From assembly GCF_002944315.1 (NCBI RefSeq), contig NZ_CP024314.1:2232001-2296000 (forward strand): a stretch of 64,000 nt of DNA, written 5' to 3'. The notes below the pieces were generated by a model that saw nothing but the letters and a program-made list of their open reading frames with translations, searched no databases and was not told where the DNA came from. This document shows, in pieces, positions 35,325 to 43,902 of the stretch. Position 1 is the stretch's first letter. Each line of letters opens with the position of its first letter. A program made the position numbers and the translations under genes. Source of the DNA: Rhizobium sp. NXC24 (GTDB taxonomy: Bacteria > Pseudomonadota > Alphaproteobacteria > Rhizobiales > Rhizobiaceae).

Positions 35325-36458
35325 TCAGGCCTCCAGCCAAACGTCTTCGAACCGCGAAGCCGTCAGATACGGGTCCGGCCGGATCGGTCCAGGCGCTTGC
35401 CAGGCAATGTCGAAAAGCCCGTCGGCCCGCGCCACGCCGATGCGGGGGTGCAGCCATAGATGACGGGTATCGGCGTCGAAATTGATGCGACCTTCCGGAG
35501 CAAGAAAATCTTCCAGGAGAATTTCCTCGGAAATGCGATGGGTATCGAGCGAGCCGGCCCGGGCAAGCGCTCGGGCGAACAGGTGAACCTGCGCATAGGC
35601 CGGTTGCGACCACACGCTCGTGGTGAAGTCCTGGCCGAAACGGGCTTTGAACGCCGCTACGAAACGCTCGTTCGCCTCGTTTTCGACCGTCTGGAAATAA
35701 GTCGCCGAAAGAATATGGCCGGTGCAAGCGTCGGCTCCAATCTCGCGAATCTCGCTCTCGGCCATGGTCAGACTGGCAATCGGAACCCGCCTTCGATCGA
35801 TTCCCGCCTCGGCATACATGCGGTAAAAACGCTGCGCCGGCCGCCCGATGAGCGTCGAGAAGATGGCATCGGGCTCGAGACGAACGATATCGGAAATAAC
35901 GGAACGCAGCATTTGCTCGTCGGCATGGAGAGGAAGATATCGCTCGCTGACGACTTCACCGCCCTTTGCCTCCACCACATCCCGCATGACCCGATTGGAT
36001 TCGCGCGGATAAATATAGTCCGCTCCGACGAAGAGGATCCGGCGTCCATGGTTGCGGAGCAGGTATTCCGCGAGCGCGAAGGTGTTCTGATTGAGCGTGG
36101 CGCCGGTGTAGATCACATTCTCCGAATACTCGAATCCTTCGTACATCGAGGGATAAAACAACAGCCCGTTATGCCGCTCGACAATCGGCAGCACGGCTTT
36201 ACGGCTGGCCGACATCGACGCGCCGAAGATGATATTGACGTCGTCGTCGGCCAGGAGGCGCCGCGCCAGATTGCGATAGGCAGTTTGATCGCCGCCCGGA
36301 TCATAGGCGATCGGAACGATGGGCTTGCCAAGCACGCCTCCGGCCGCGTTGACCTCTTCGATCGCAAGCGCGGTGCCAAGAAAGTGCTCGGTTTCCGTGA
36401 TTTCGCTGATTCCGCTTCTGGAAAACAGCACTCCCACCCGCCATTCGGAGCTTGTCAT
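35325..36458 (-). CDS. amiC: AmiC-type amide-sensing negative regulator
   Basis: A 377-residue protein with a periplasmic-binding-protein fold but no signal peptide, so it stays in the cytoplasm. It starts WRVGVLFSRSGISEITETEH and continues with GTALAIEEVNAAGGVLGKPI, as in AmiC of Pseudomonas, which binds short amides and releases AmiR. The stretch LLFYPSMYEGFEYSENVIY is also typical. It is the first gene of the operon, one base pair before amiR, with GAGG before the ATG. The ligand is unknown but probably similar to the substrate of the co-transcribed importer. Confidence 0.91.
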   Translation of the reverse strand: MTSSEWRVGVLFSRSGISEITETEHFLGTALAIEEVNAAGGVLGKPIVPIAYDPGGDQTAYRNLARRLLADDDVNIIFGASMSASRKAVLPIVERHNGLLFYPSMYEGFEYSENVIYTGATLNQNTFALAEYLLRNHGRRILFVGADYIYPRESNRVMRDVVEAKGGEVVSERYLPLHADEQMLRSVISDIVRLEPDAIFSTLIGRPAQRFYRMYAEAGIDRRRVPIASLTMAESEIREIGADACTGHILSATYFQTVENEANERFVAAFKARFGQDFTTSVWSQPAYAQVHLFARALARAGSLDTHRISEEILLEDFLAPEGRINFDADTRHLWLHPRIGVARADGLFDIAWQAPGPIRPDPYLTASRFEDVWLEA

Positions 36459-36581
36459 CTTCGCCTCTTCGGACGCCGTTGGAGTTCGATAGCAGGGAAT
36501 TTCTCAATCCCGCGCATTCGATTTCCCTACCCTTAGTGCGTTTCCATGTGATGTCGCAAGCGGGTTGCAAACAGGTATGGG

Positions 36582-37950
36582 TTAGTCACCGCTAACAGAA
36601 TGACGTGAGTTACCGCTGTGAACCGATCCGGGCGTCACATGGTCGGGTATCGGGCAGATATACGCCTGCCCTTCGGTCTTGTCAGCCCATTCGGCCCTGG
36701 CCGCGGTCAGAAGTTCGGGCGTCGTCATCAGCGAGAGCCCAGTCGTCGCAAGCGCCTTTGCAGCATGCGCCATGGCCTTGTGGGCGGCTGCGCTCTTTCC
36801 CTGGGCGACCACCTGCCAGGTATGAGGATAGGTGCCGATCGCCCAGGCCGACGTCCAGCATTGCGCCGTCGGCGTCACCCAGCTGACATCACCGACATCG
36901 GTCGATCCAGCTCGAAAATGCGACTGGCCCTCGAACTCGCGCAAGCCGAGATGCAGCGGCGTCGATCTTCGCATTGGAAAAGACACCTCCATTGATCTGA
37001 TAGAGCCGGATACCGCTCCTGATCGCCTCGTCGGTAAAGGTTTGCTGAATGGATTTGGCAAAAGCAAGATCCGCCTCGTCGAAGGCGATCGGGCCGAGCG
37101 CCATCATATTCTCGTGCATGGCGGTTTCGAGCGTGATGTTCGGCAAGAGATTGGTCGAAGCCGTGTCGAAGACGATCTGCACCTCCGTTTCCGCCATCAT
37201 GGCGGCGCCGCGCGCTACTTTCTCGACGCGCTTGGCAATATCCAGAGCCTGCGGCATTTCCGGAGAAGGGATCAGATAGAGTACCTCGGCCTCTGCCAGA
37301 ACGACATTCGCGGCCCTGCCGCCCGTATCGGTGATCGCATAATGCACGCGGCAATCCTGCGGCATGTGCTCGCGCAGAAAATTGACACCGACATTCATCA
37401 GCTCTACCGCATCGAGCGCCGATCGGCCGAGATGGGCCGCGTTCGACGCATGCGCAGCGACACCCTTGAATCGATAATAATATTCGATGACCGCGAGATT
37501 GTTGGTCGAGCGCACCCCATTGAACGGCGCCGGATGCCAGGTCAGAGCAGTATCGACATCATCGAAGAGCCCGGCCCGCACCATGAAGGTCTTGCCTGAG
37601 CCGCCCTCCTCGCCCGGGCACCCGTAATAGCGGAAGGTGCCGGGGAGATTATTTGCCTTCATGTGCCGGGAAAGCGCAACCGCCGCCATCAGCGAACCGA
37701 CGCCGAGCAGGTTATGCCCGCAGCCATGTCCCGTCGCGCCATCGACCACGGCTTGGCGCTCAGCCACATTGGCAACCTGGCTCATGCCGGCCAGGGCATC
37801 GAACTCGCCCAGAAAAGCAATCACCGGCTTGCCGGCACCGAAGTCGCCGATAAAGGCCGTCTCCATGCCTGCCACGCCACGCCGGAGCGAAAAGCCGTTA
37901 TCTTCGAGCGCTTTTGCAAGGAGTTCGGACGTAGGTCCGAACTCTGCGCA
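36582..37950 (-). pseudogene. M20-family peptidase (AbgB-like), truncated and frameshifted
   Basis: The main frame (37875-36889) reads as an M20 aminobenzoyl-glutamate-type hydrolase, with AFLGEFDALAGMSQ, GHGCGHNLLGVGS and CPGEEGGSGKTFM, which hold metal-binding residues. Near 36960 the similarity moves to another frame and continues (STDVGDVSWVTPTAQCW, TYPHTWQVVAQGKSAAAHKA) to a stop at 36582. The N-terminal 40 or so residues are missing; upstream the sequence changes to a binding-protein signal peptide at a perfect inverted repeat. It is inactive. Confidence 0.82.
37921..37944. repeat. Perfect 10-bp inverted repeat at a gene-fusion junction
   Basis: GAGTTCGGAC, four bases (GTAG), GTCCGAACTC. 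The palindrome marks exactly the point where the start of a binding-protein gene changes to the truncated M20 gene. It is probably a mark of the rearrangement or of the original junction of two broken ends. Confidence 0.7.
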
Positions 37951-38024
37951 ACGGTGATATCGCGCGCTGCCGCGACATTTGCCAATGCGAGCAGGGCCGC
38001 GCCCGCAAGAAGAAGCTTTTTCAC
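37940..38024 (-). pseudogene. 5' end of a peptide-type ABC binding-protein gene
   Basis: The frame from 38024 starts MKKLLLAGAALLALANVAAA, a clear signal peptide, continues with RDITVAQSSDLR as in dipeptide-binding proteins, and then loses similarity at the inverted repeat. It is the beginning of a DppA-like gene whose body has been deleted and joined to the M20 gene. Confidence 0.6.
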
Positions 38025-38053
38025 TGTTCTACCCTCTTATCTGTCGTTGATTG

Positions 38054-38530
38054 TTATGACGCAAATCCATCCCAGTGGGCGACGACCGTGCCGAAAGGCA
38101 GTCGGGACGGGATCGCATAACGCAGGATCTGGTTCTTCAGCGTCTGCAGCGCATAGGCACAGAGTGCGGCCGAGACGCCGAGCTTTTCCTGAGCTGCCGC
38201 CGAAGTCTGCGCATCGAGGATCATCTGAAGAAGTACGGCCTGGTCGCGCGCCGTGGTGGTCGTCACCGACTTCAGCGCATGATCCGGCGACAGGGCGAGC
38301 GGCGGGATCAGAAACCGGTGGTGCGTGCCGACAAGGCCGATCGACTTGCAATAAGTGTCGACCTCCTCCAGCGTCAGGCGCTCGAACACCATCTTGGTGC
38401 AGACATTGCCGCTCAGAACCATCATGCCGGTGAGGGCGTCACGCAGGGAGAAGCGGGTTACGGAGGGTTGCGTGTCGCAGATCTCTGCGAGCCGCTCGGC
38501 AACCGAAGCAGAATTGGAAAGACTGACCAC
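38054..38530 (-). pseudogene. Relic of a class A beta-lactamase-like serine hydrolase
   Basis: The frame reads SLRDALTGMMVLSGNVCTKM, then IPPLALSPDHALKSVTTTTA and a late IPSRLPFGTVVAH. This matches the central and C-terminal part of class A beta-lactamase-like hydrolases often found with peptide importers. The SxxK nucleophile motif is missing, the SDN position reads SGN, and the KTG box is replaced by HWDG just before the stop. It is truncated on both sides. Confidence 0.65.
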
Positions 38531-38557
38531 ATCAATTCTCCAGGCGCCATTTGAGTA

Positions 38558-39205
38558 TCACACCACCCTTTTCGTTTGGTCCAGGGCGGGAATGGCCGAG
38601 AGGAGCCGGCGCGTATAGGCCTCCTTCGGGTGATCGAAAATCCTGTCGCGGTCGCCTTCCTCGATGATGCGCCCGTCTTGCATGACGACGACGCGGTCGG
38701 CGACCTGTTCGACGACACCGAGATCGTGGCTGATGAAAAGGCAGGAGAAGCCGTAGCGCTTCTGCAGATTGGAGAAGAGCTCCAGCACCTGGGCCCTGAC
38801 CGTAACGTCGAGCGCTGAAACCGGCTCGTCGGCAATGAGAAAGCGAGGGCGTCGCTCAATGGCCCGCGCGATCGCCACGCGTTGCCGCTGGCCGCCCGAC
38901 AGTTCATGCGGGTAGCGGTTGGCGTAGTCACTGCTAAGACCAACCTCCTCCAGCGTTTCCAAGGCCCGCTTGCGCTTGGCATCGCCCTCGAGGTCCGGCA
39001 CGAGCCTGAGCGCCTCCTCGACAAGCGCCTGGATCGTCATGCGCGGATCGAGCGAAGAATAAGGGTCCTGGAAGACCATCTGACAATTCAGGCGGTAATC
39101 GCGCCAGTCTTCGTCGCGTGACCGGCCCTGAAAGCGAATGTCGCCTCCGCTCTCCTTGACAAGACCGGCAATGGTCCGGCCGAGCGATGTCCTGGATGAC
39201 CGCAG
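38558..39205 (-). pseudogene. Truncated peptide ABC transporter ATPase (DppF/OppF type)
   Basis: About 215 codons of a DppF-type ATPase: FQDPYSSLDPRMTIQALVEE, signature LSGGQRQRVAIARAIERRP, Walker B RFLIADEPVSALDVTVRAQV and the switch FISHDLGVV. The Walker A region at the N-terminus is absent; the family sequence begins at TSLGRTIAGLVKESGG. Without Walker A it cannot bind ATP. An ISL3 transposase remnant begins 25 bp beyond the break, so an insertion probably cut the gene. Confidence 0.8.
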
Positions 39206-39229
39206 CGTTGAGAGCGCAAAAGCATGATT

Positions 39230-39577
39230 GCAAGAACACCACACCATTCAGGTCGTTAGCCGAGATCGCTGCGGCGTGCATGCACAGGCCGCCAGAGAGG
39301 GTGCTCCGCAGGCCGCCAGGTGGTTGACCGTTTTCATCTTGTCGAAAATCTCAGGGCGGCGATCAAGGAACAGACGAGCGTTTATGGTCACGCCCATGTT
39401 AGACCCATTCTCTCCGAAGATGCTATCGCCGGCGCTACGGCACAACATCGCCGTGCCCACTTGGCCCACAGACAATCCCGTCGGGAAATATTCGAGATAC
39501 TTCAGGCTTTGCGCCAGCAGGGGCTTACCTACAGCGAGATTGCAGCGATATCGGGCAAAACGCTGCGGCCAAGTTGA
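39230..39577 (+). mobile_element. ISL3-family transposase remnant
   Basis: One frame reads VVSRDRCGVHAQAAREGAPQA and, after a shift near 39315, another continues VVDRFHLVENLRAAI, then LTYSEIAAISGKT. These are the middle of the DDE domain and the late helix-turn-helix-like part of ISL3 transposases. The ends of the element, the start of the gene and a large internal part are missing. It lies at the broken end of the DppF gene. Confidence 0.68.
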
Positions 39578-40007
39578 GCCCAGGACTTTCCGGGCAGCCC
39601 GGCAATTGGACCACGTCGCCGCCAATAGTCGGTCGCGCGTCGCGCGATATTGGCGTCAGATATATCTTGCCGCAGGGCCTTTTTGGGAACGGCCTTGCCG
39701 GCCTTAATGAATTGGCTCTGGGAAGCGGCATCGCAAGGAAAGCTCAGTACCGTTCTCCTCTTTGCCGCTCAGGCAACGCCAAAAAAAGCATGGCGCAAAG
39801 TCGTGGGGTGTTACAAATCGGTGACTGTCTGAAGGCGTCTTCCAGCGTCTACATGATGTCGGCGATGGCATCTGGCATGACGGAGCGCGAGAACGAAGCT
39901 CGCTGTCATCGGTGGCCGTCGCCCGATCGCCGGAAATCGTTGGGTGGATTGAACAAAAACTCGTGTCGACGCCTTTATCTGCCTGAAGCTGTTTAAAGGC
40001 CGGAGCC
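39578..40007. other. Intergenic region, no supported gene
   Basis: About 430 bp between the transposase remnant and the MscS gene. Short frames occur on both strands but none is convincing. It contains the MscS promoter somewhere near its right end. Confidence 0.45.
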
Positions 40008-41306
40008 ATGTACGTCAGGCAGACAATCGACGCATTCGAACAGTGGTTCAGAACGTTCGTAATGAGCGAATGGACGTTCTACCAATTCGGCTTCATTGCC
40101 GTCGGTTACGTTGCAGCGTCATTCTTAGCATCACGCACTGAACCTGCATTGGAATCGAAAGCCAGGCGCATCAAGGGTAATCCAGACCTGTTGCGCGTCA
40201 TCATCGCTTTTATGCGACGCTTGAAGTGGCTTTTTCTTGCGGTCTGGTTATGGCTTGTAAACGTCATTCTGACTCAAAACACCTGGCCATCGCAACGGTG
40301 GCTAGTTTCGACTGCCCTGACGCTGACGGCGGCGTGGTTCATCATCTCAGTTCTGACCAAGATTATCCGTAATCCCGCTTTGTCGCGTATCGTCGCAATC
40401 TTTAGTTGGGGCTACGTCGCGTTATACGCGCTGCGGCTTGACGATCCCGTGTTCTCCGCGCTCGATGGACTGGCTGTCAATCTGGGCGCTGTCCGCCTTT
40501 CACTTCTTCTTGTGCTAAAAGCCGCCGTCTTGGCCGTCGCGCTTGTTTGGATCGCGGTCCTCATCGGTAACGTTCTTTCCCACTGGGTACAGAGGTCGGG
40601 CGACCTTTCCCCATCGATCAAGGTGCTGATCAGCAAGTTCATAAAAATCGGTTTGATCATGATCGCCGGCGCAATTGCCTTATCAGCGACCGGCATCGAC
40701 CTCACGGCGTTGACCGTTTTTTCCGGTGCAGTTGGCGTAGGAATAGGCTTCGGCCTTCAGAAGGTCGTATCGAACTTCATCTCCGGCATCATCATTCTCC
40801 TCGACAAATCTATCAAGCCAGGTGACACGATCACGCTCGGCGACACCTTCGGTTCAATCCGCGATTTGCGCTCGCGGTTCGTCTCGGTCATCACGCGTGA
40901 TGGTAAGGAATACCTCATCCCCAACGAGGACTTTATCTCCCAGCAGGTCGTCAACTGGTCGTTCTCCAGTGACTACGTCAGGATCGATGTCGACTTTGGT
41001 ACGGCTTATGACAGCGATCCCCATGAAGTTGCTAGAATTGCGATCGCGACTGCCTCTTCGGTAGATCGCGTTGCAAACGAGTACAAGGCGCCGGTATGCT
41101 GGCTTACATGCTTTGGGGCTTCGTCGCTGGATTTCCGGCTGCGCTTCTGGATCTCCGACCCCGCAAACGGTCTGACAAATGTCAGGGGCCAGGTGCTGAT
41201 GGCGCTGTGGGACGCGTTCAAGGAAGCTGGCGTATCCATCCCGTTCCCGCATCGGGAAATCATTATGCGGACGCCCGTCGAAATCAAGCAATCGCGCGAA
41301 GACTAA
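40008..41306 (+). CDS. MscS-family mechanosensitive ion channel
   Basis: A 432-residue inner-membrane channel. Several helices in the first 220 residues lead to the pore-lining helix and the beta domain: VGVGIGFGLQKVVSNFISGI, then SIKPGDTITLGDTFGSIRDL and DGKEYLIPNEDFISQQVVNW. These are the family hallmark. The protein is longer than E. coli MscS (286) by its extra N-terminal helices. It protects the cell against a fall in osmolarity. The start at 40008 has GGAG 4 bp upstream; an internal Met at codon 19 is also possible. Confidence 0.92.
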   Translation: MYVRQTIDAFEQWFRTFVMSEWTFYQFGFIAVGYVAASFLASRTEPALESKARRIKGNPDLLRVIIAFMRRLKWLFLAVWLWLVNVILTQNTWPSQRWLVSTALTLTAAWFIISVLTKIIRNPALSRIVAIFSWGYVALYALRLDDPVFSALDGLAVNLGAVRLSLLLVLKAAVLAVALVWIAVLIGNVLSHWVQRSGDLSPSIKVLISKFIKIGLIMIAGAIALSATGIDLTALTVFSGAVGVGIGFGLQKVVSNFISGIIILLDKSIKPGDTITLGDTFGSIRDLRSRFVSVITRDGKEYLIPNEDFISQQVVNWSFSSDYVRIDVDFGTAYDSDPHEVARIAIATASSVDRVANEYKAPVCWLTCFGASSLDFRLRFWISDPANGLTNVRGQVLMALWDAFKEAGVSIPFPHREIIMRTPVEIKQSRED

Positions 41307-41490
41307 CCGTGGCATCGAAACATAGATAGGGTACCTGCCGACGCACTTGCGTCGATGTTGCTCGTTATGACCACGCGACAGACGCTGGGATTTCGAACCC
41401 AATGAGCGTCGAATGACGTGCGATCGAACCGACACTGCATAGCTGAAGGACAAACCGCACCAGCAGGGCTGAGACGCGTGCTGAGCCTAT

Positions 41491-41667
41491 TTAGCGCTTC
41501 CGTGAATGCCGCAGAACGATGTTTTCATGCAATGCACCGCAAAACGCGGGCAACAATCCAAAGAGGATCAATTGCGGAGTCCCCGAAAGCGCAAGAAGGT
41601 TCGACAGTATAAATGAAATCAGCAGTCCCAGGGCGGCGCCCGCAATATATGGCAGATAGTCAACCAC
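41491..41667 (-). CDS. Small membrane protein of unknown function
   Basis: A 58-codon frame starting with GTG (41667), preceded by GGAGG at a distance of 8-9 bp. It reads VDYLPYIAGAALGLLISF, then a second hydrophobic stretch (LILFGLLPAFCGALHE) and a basic end (RHSRKR). Two membrane helices are likely. The frame is open further upstream, with an ATG at 41772 as an alternative start. No family was recognised. Confidence 0.5.
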   Translation of the reverse strand: MVDYLPYIAGAALGLLISFILSNLLALSGTPQLILFGLLPAFCGALHENIVLRHSRKR

Positions 41668-41804
41668 TTCGTCATCCCTCCAGTGTGTTCTCCGAACGAT
41701 CTTGACATCAAGAGCAAGATGGAAGCCTTTCGCGGCAAGCGTGTCTACGGAAATAGCGACCGTCGGCCCCATCTCGGGGCGTTGAGACATCGAGCGCGGT
41801 GCAG

Positions 41805-42010
41805 CTACCGAAGCCCCTCCTCGACCGCTTCCCGGATTGCGCCGACGACATAGTTGACGAGCCCGCCGCCTGTGCGAGCATTTCCTGGCGAATGGCCTCA
41901 TTCTCAGCATCGGCGACAAGTTCCTCGACTAGCTTCAACGCGTCAGCCTGCTGCGTGCCGCTGTCGATATGTTCGGATTTCCAACGTTCGAGAAACTGTT
42001 CTGACTTCAT
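41805..42010 (-). pseudogene. DUF768-family small protein with a frameshift
   Basis: The frame from ATG 42010 reads MKSEQFLERWKSEHIDSGTQ, then ADALKLVEELVADAENEAIR, as in rhizobial DUF768 proteins. Near 41880 the family-like sequence moves to the next frame, GGGLVNYVVGAIREAVEEGL, and ends at a TAG at 41805. A one-base difference would restore a protein of about 70 residues. It is either a broken gene or a sequencing error. Confidence 0.6.
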
Positions 42011-42140
42011 AGCTTAGCCCGTCCTTTTCGATGCCAACGCGCGAGGACGGAAATGGTTGTTAAGGTGGCTCCGAAGTAGCGACCGGGCTGAGCCGTCTCT
42101 CGCGGAAAGTGGAGCATTCAAGCGAAGCGTCGTGGCTTAG

Positions 42141-42368
42141 TTAGAGATATCCACCGAACACTAGCAGAAGTACGCCGACGGCGATGATCAATAATCCCGG
42201 CCAGTTTCTCGATACTCCGAGAAATCGGATTCCCTGGCCTTGTGGCTCTAACGTTTCATTCCCTTGCAGTGACCTGTACGGTTCGCTCAATCGCCCGCCA
42301 AGGGCCTCCCGAAACAGGTAAAGAAGCCCCACGATCACTAGTATCGCTCCGAGTAAGATAGCCCACAT
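42141..42368 (-). CDS. Small two-helix membrane protein
   Basis: A 75-residue protein: a first helix (MWAILLGAILVIVGLLYLF), a polar loop with many Gln and Gly, and a second helix (WPGLLIIAVGVLLLVFGGYL). No motif identifies a function. It lies downstream of the HAD phosphatase gene on the same strand at 66 bp. It is probably a real gene because of its composition and compact hydrophobic ends. Confidence 0.6.
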   Translation of the reverse strand: MWAILLGAILVIVGLLYLFREALGGRLSEPYRSLQGNETLEPQGQGIRFLGVSRNWPGLLIIAVGVLLLVFGGYL

Positions 42369-42434
42369 GTTGCAGAGCCCTTGTCATGGCCAATAACACA
42401 AAAGACATTCTGACACCCATTGTTCCGCGATGCA

Positions 42435-43106
42435 TCACAAGATGGAGACCGCCTTTCTGGCTAGTGACATCAACTCCGCCGGTGCGCCCACGATGACGTC
42501 CGTACCGGCAAGTTCAAGTTCCTCCCGACTACCATAGCCCCAAAGAACCCCTACAGCGCGCATTCGGTTCGCGTGCGCTCCGACGATGTCGAATTTTCTA
42601 TCGCCGACCATCAGGCAGTCCTGGGCGTCCAGCCCCGTATCCCGCAGAATATGCGCCAACAGTTCAGGCTTATGCTCCAGACCTGTTCCGGGCATCGAGC
42701 CGTATATGCCTTGGAAGAGATCCGACAGTCCGTGATTGTCGAGAATGCGCCGAGCGAACGTTTCCCGTTTTGAGGTCGCCAGGAAGAGACGGACGCCTCG
42801 AGAATGCAGCTCGACCAGCGTTTCCCTGATCCCTGGGTAGAGCTCGCATAGTAAGAGGCCACGAGTTCCGTAGTCAGACCGGTAGGCCTCGACAGCTTCC
42901 GCGGTGCGATCATCGCCGAATGAGCTGAGAAGGTAGCGCATTACGTCCTCGATCGGCGGCCCGATGATCGAGCGAATATCCATCTCCGGGTCCGTTTCAT
43001 GGTCTAGTGCCCGCAGGGCTGCCCGGCAGCTTGAGAGAATGCCCGGTTGGGAATCGACCAACGTTCCATCGAGATCGAGAAGGAGGTTTGATACAGCGTA
43101 GGACAC
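42435..43106 (-). CDS. HAD-superfamily hydrolase (Gph/PGMB-like)
   Basis: A phosphatase of about 223 residues. Motif I is LLLDLDGTLVDS with the nucleophile Asp; motif II is LFLATSKRE; the Lys of motif III lies in LEHKPELL; motif IV is MVGDRKFDIVGA. The cap domain lies between motifs I and II as in phosphoglycolate phosphatases. The GTG at 43106 gives the normal family N-terminus; the frame stays open to 43226. The substrate is unknown. Confidence 0.85.
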   Translation of the reverse strand: MSYAVSNLLLDLDGTLVDSQPGILSSCRAALRALDHETDPEMDIRSIIGPPIEDVMRYLLSSFGDDRTAEAVEAYRSDYGTRGLLLCELYPGIRETLVELHSRGVRLFLATSKRETFARRILDNHGLSDLFQGIYGSMPGTGLEHKPELLAHILRDTGLDAQDCLMVGDRKFDIVGAHANRMRAVGVLWGYGSREELELAGTDVIVGAPAELMSLARKAVSIL

Positions 43107-43226
43107 AGGCAGATCACTCTCTTTATGAATTGCTGAGCAAAGGCTTTCGGCCAAATTCACTGGACAACGCCAGATGATGCCTTGAAATTCAAGGTAGATC
43201 CGCAAAAAACTTGAGCTATCCCGCAA

Positions 43227-43902
43227 AGCAGCTTAATCGCCCCAAGCGTTCGCCACCCTTCGTACCGAGAAACGATAGCCGATACCCCGCACAAGTGTTC
43301 CCGAACCTGATTTCGATCTGATGCTGCCACGCATGAGGCGCAAGAACCTTCGCCACCCCGTCGATCTCGCCCCGACCGAAGATCCCGAGCTGACCGCCTT
43401 CCTCATGGCAGAGATCGAGGAGGCTTATTCGCTGAGCCTCGATCCGCCGGCCTGCTTTTATTGCCAGAGCGGCAATACAGTTTCACGATGTCGAGCTCTG
43501 AACAGTCCAACGTGTGGTGGTAGGCTGCGCTCGATCGATCCGCGCTCTATCACGTTGCACGCGCCCGGCGTCTCCCACGGGCATTATCAAGTCCAGCGCT
43601 TGTGCTTTCGCTCCGTAATCCGTGCCTGCCTTTGGCGTCGGACGGCGTTCATTTGCTTTACGGCTCACGACTGCCTCTGACTCTTTCCCGATTGTTGCCG
43701 ATAAAGGGCTCGATTGTTTAGAGACCGTCGACCATCTGCGCGACCGCGTTCCAACCTAAGTCCTCACGACCTGAAGTCGCAAAAATCGTAGACAGTGACT
43801 GGAACCAATTGCGACTGAAAAGAGTTTGCCGAGGTTGCACAACCAGGGAGGAATTCTACCGGGCAGGGTCGGTTGACTGCCGCTCGGTGGAAAAATCGAG
43901 TT
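43227..43902. other. Intergenic region without a recognised gene
   Basis: Almost 700 bp between the divergent HAD gene and the PAS-GGDEF-EAL gene. An open frame from 43321 to 43680 has no recognisable family, and its composition does not persuade. The promoter of the large signalling gene is probably close to 43850. Confidence 0.4.

Noticed and set aside
36582-39250. Intact functional dipeptide transporter operon
   Set aside because: Each gene lacks an essential part: Walker A in the ATPase, the body of the binding protein, and a continuous frame in the M20 peptidase.
43321-43680. 119-codon frame before the PAS-GGDEF-EAL gene
   Set aside because: No family match by eye, no clear ribosome-binding site, and the second half looks like random Arg/Cys-rich translation.
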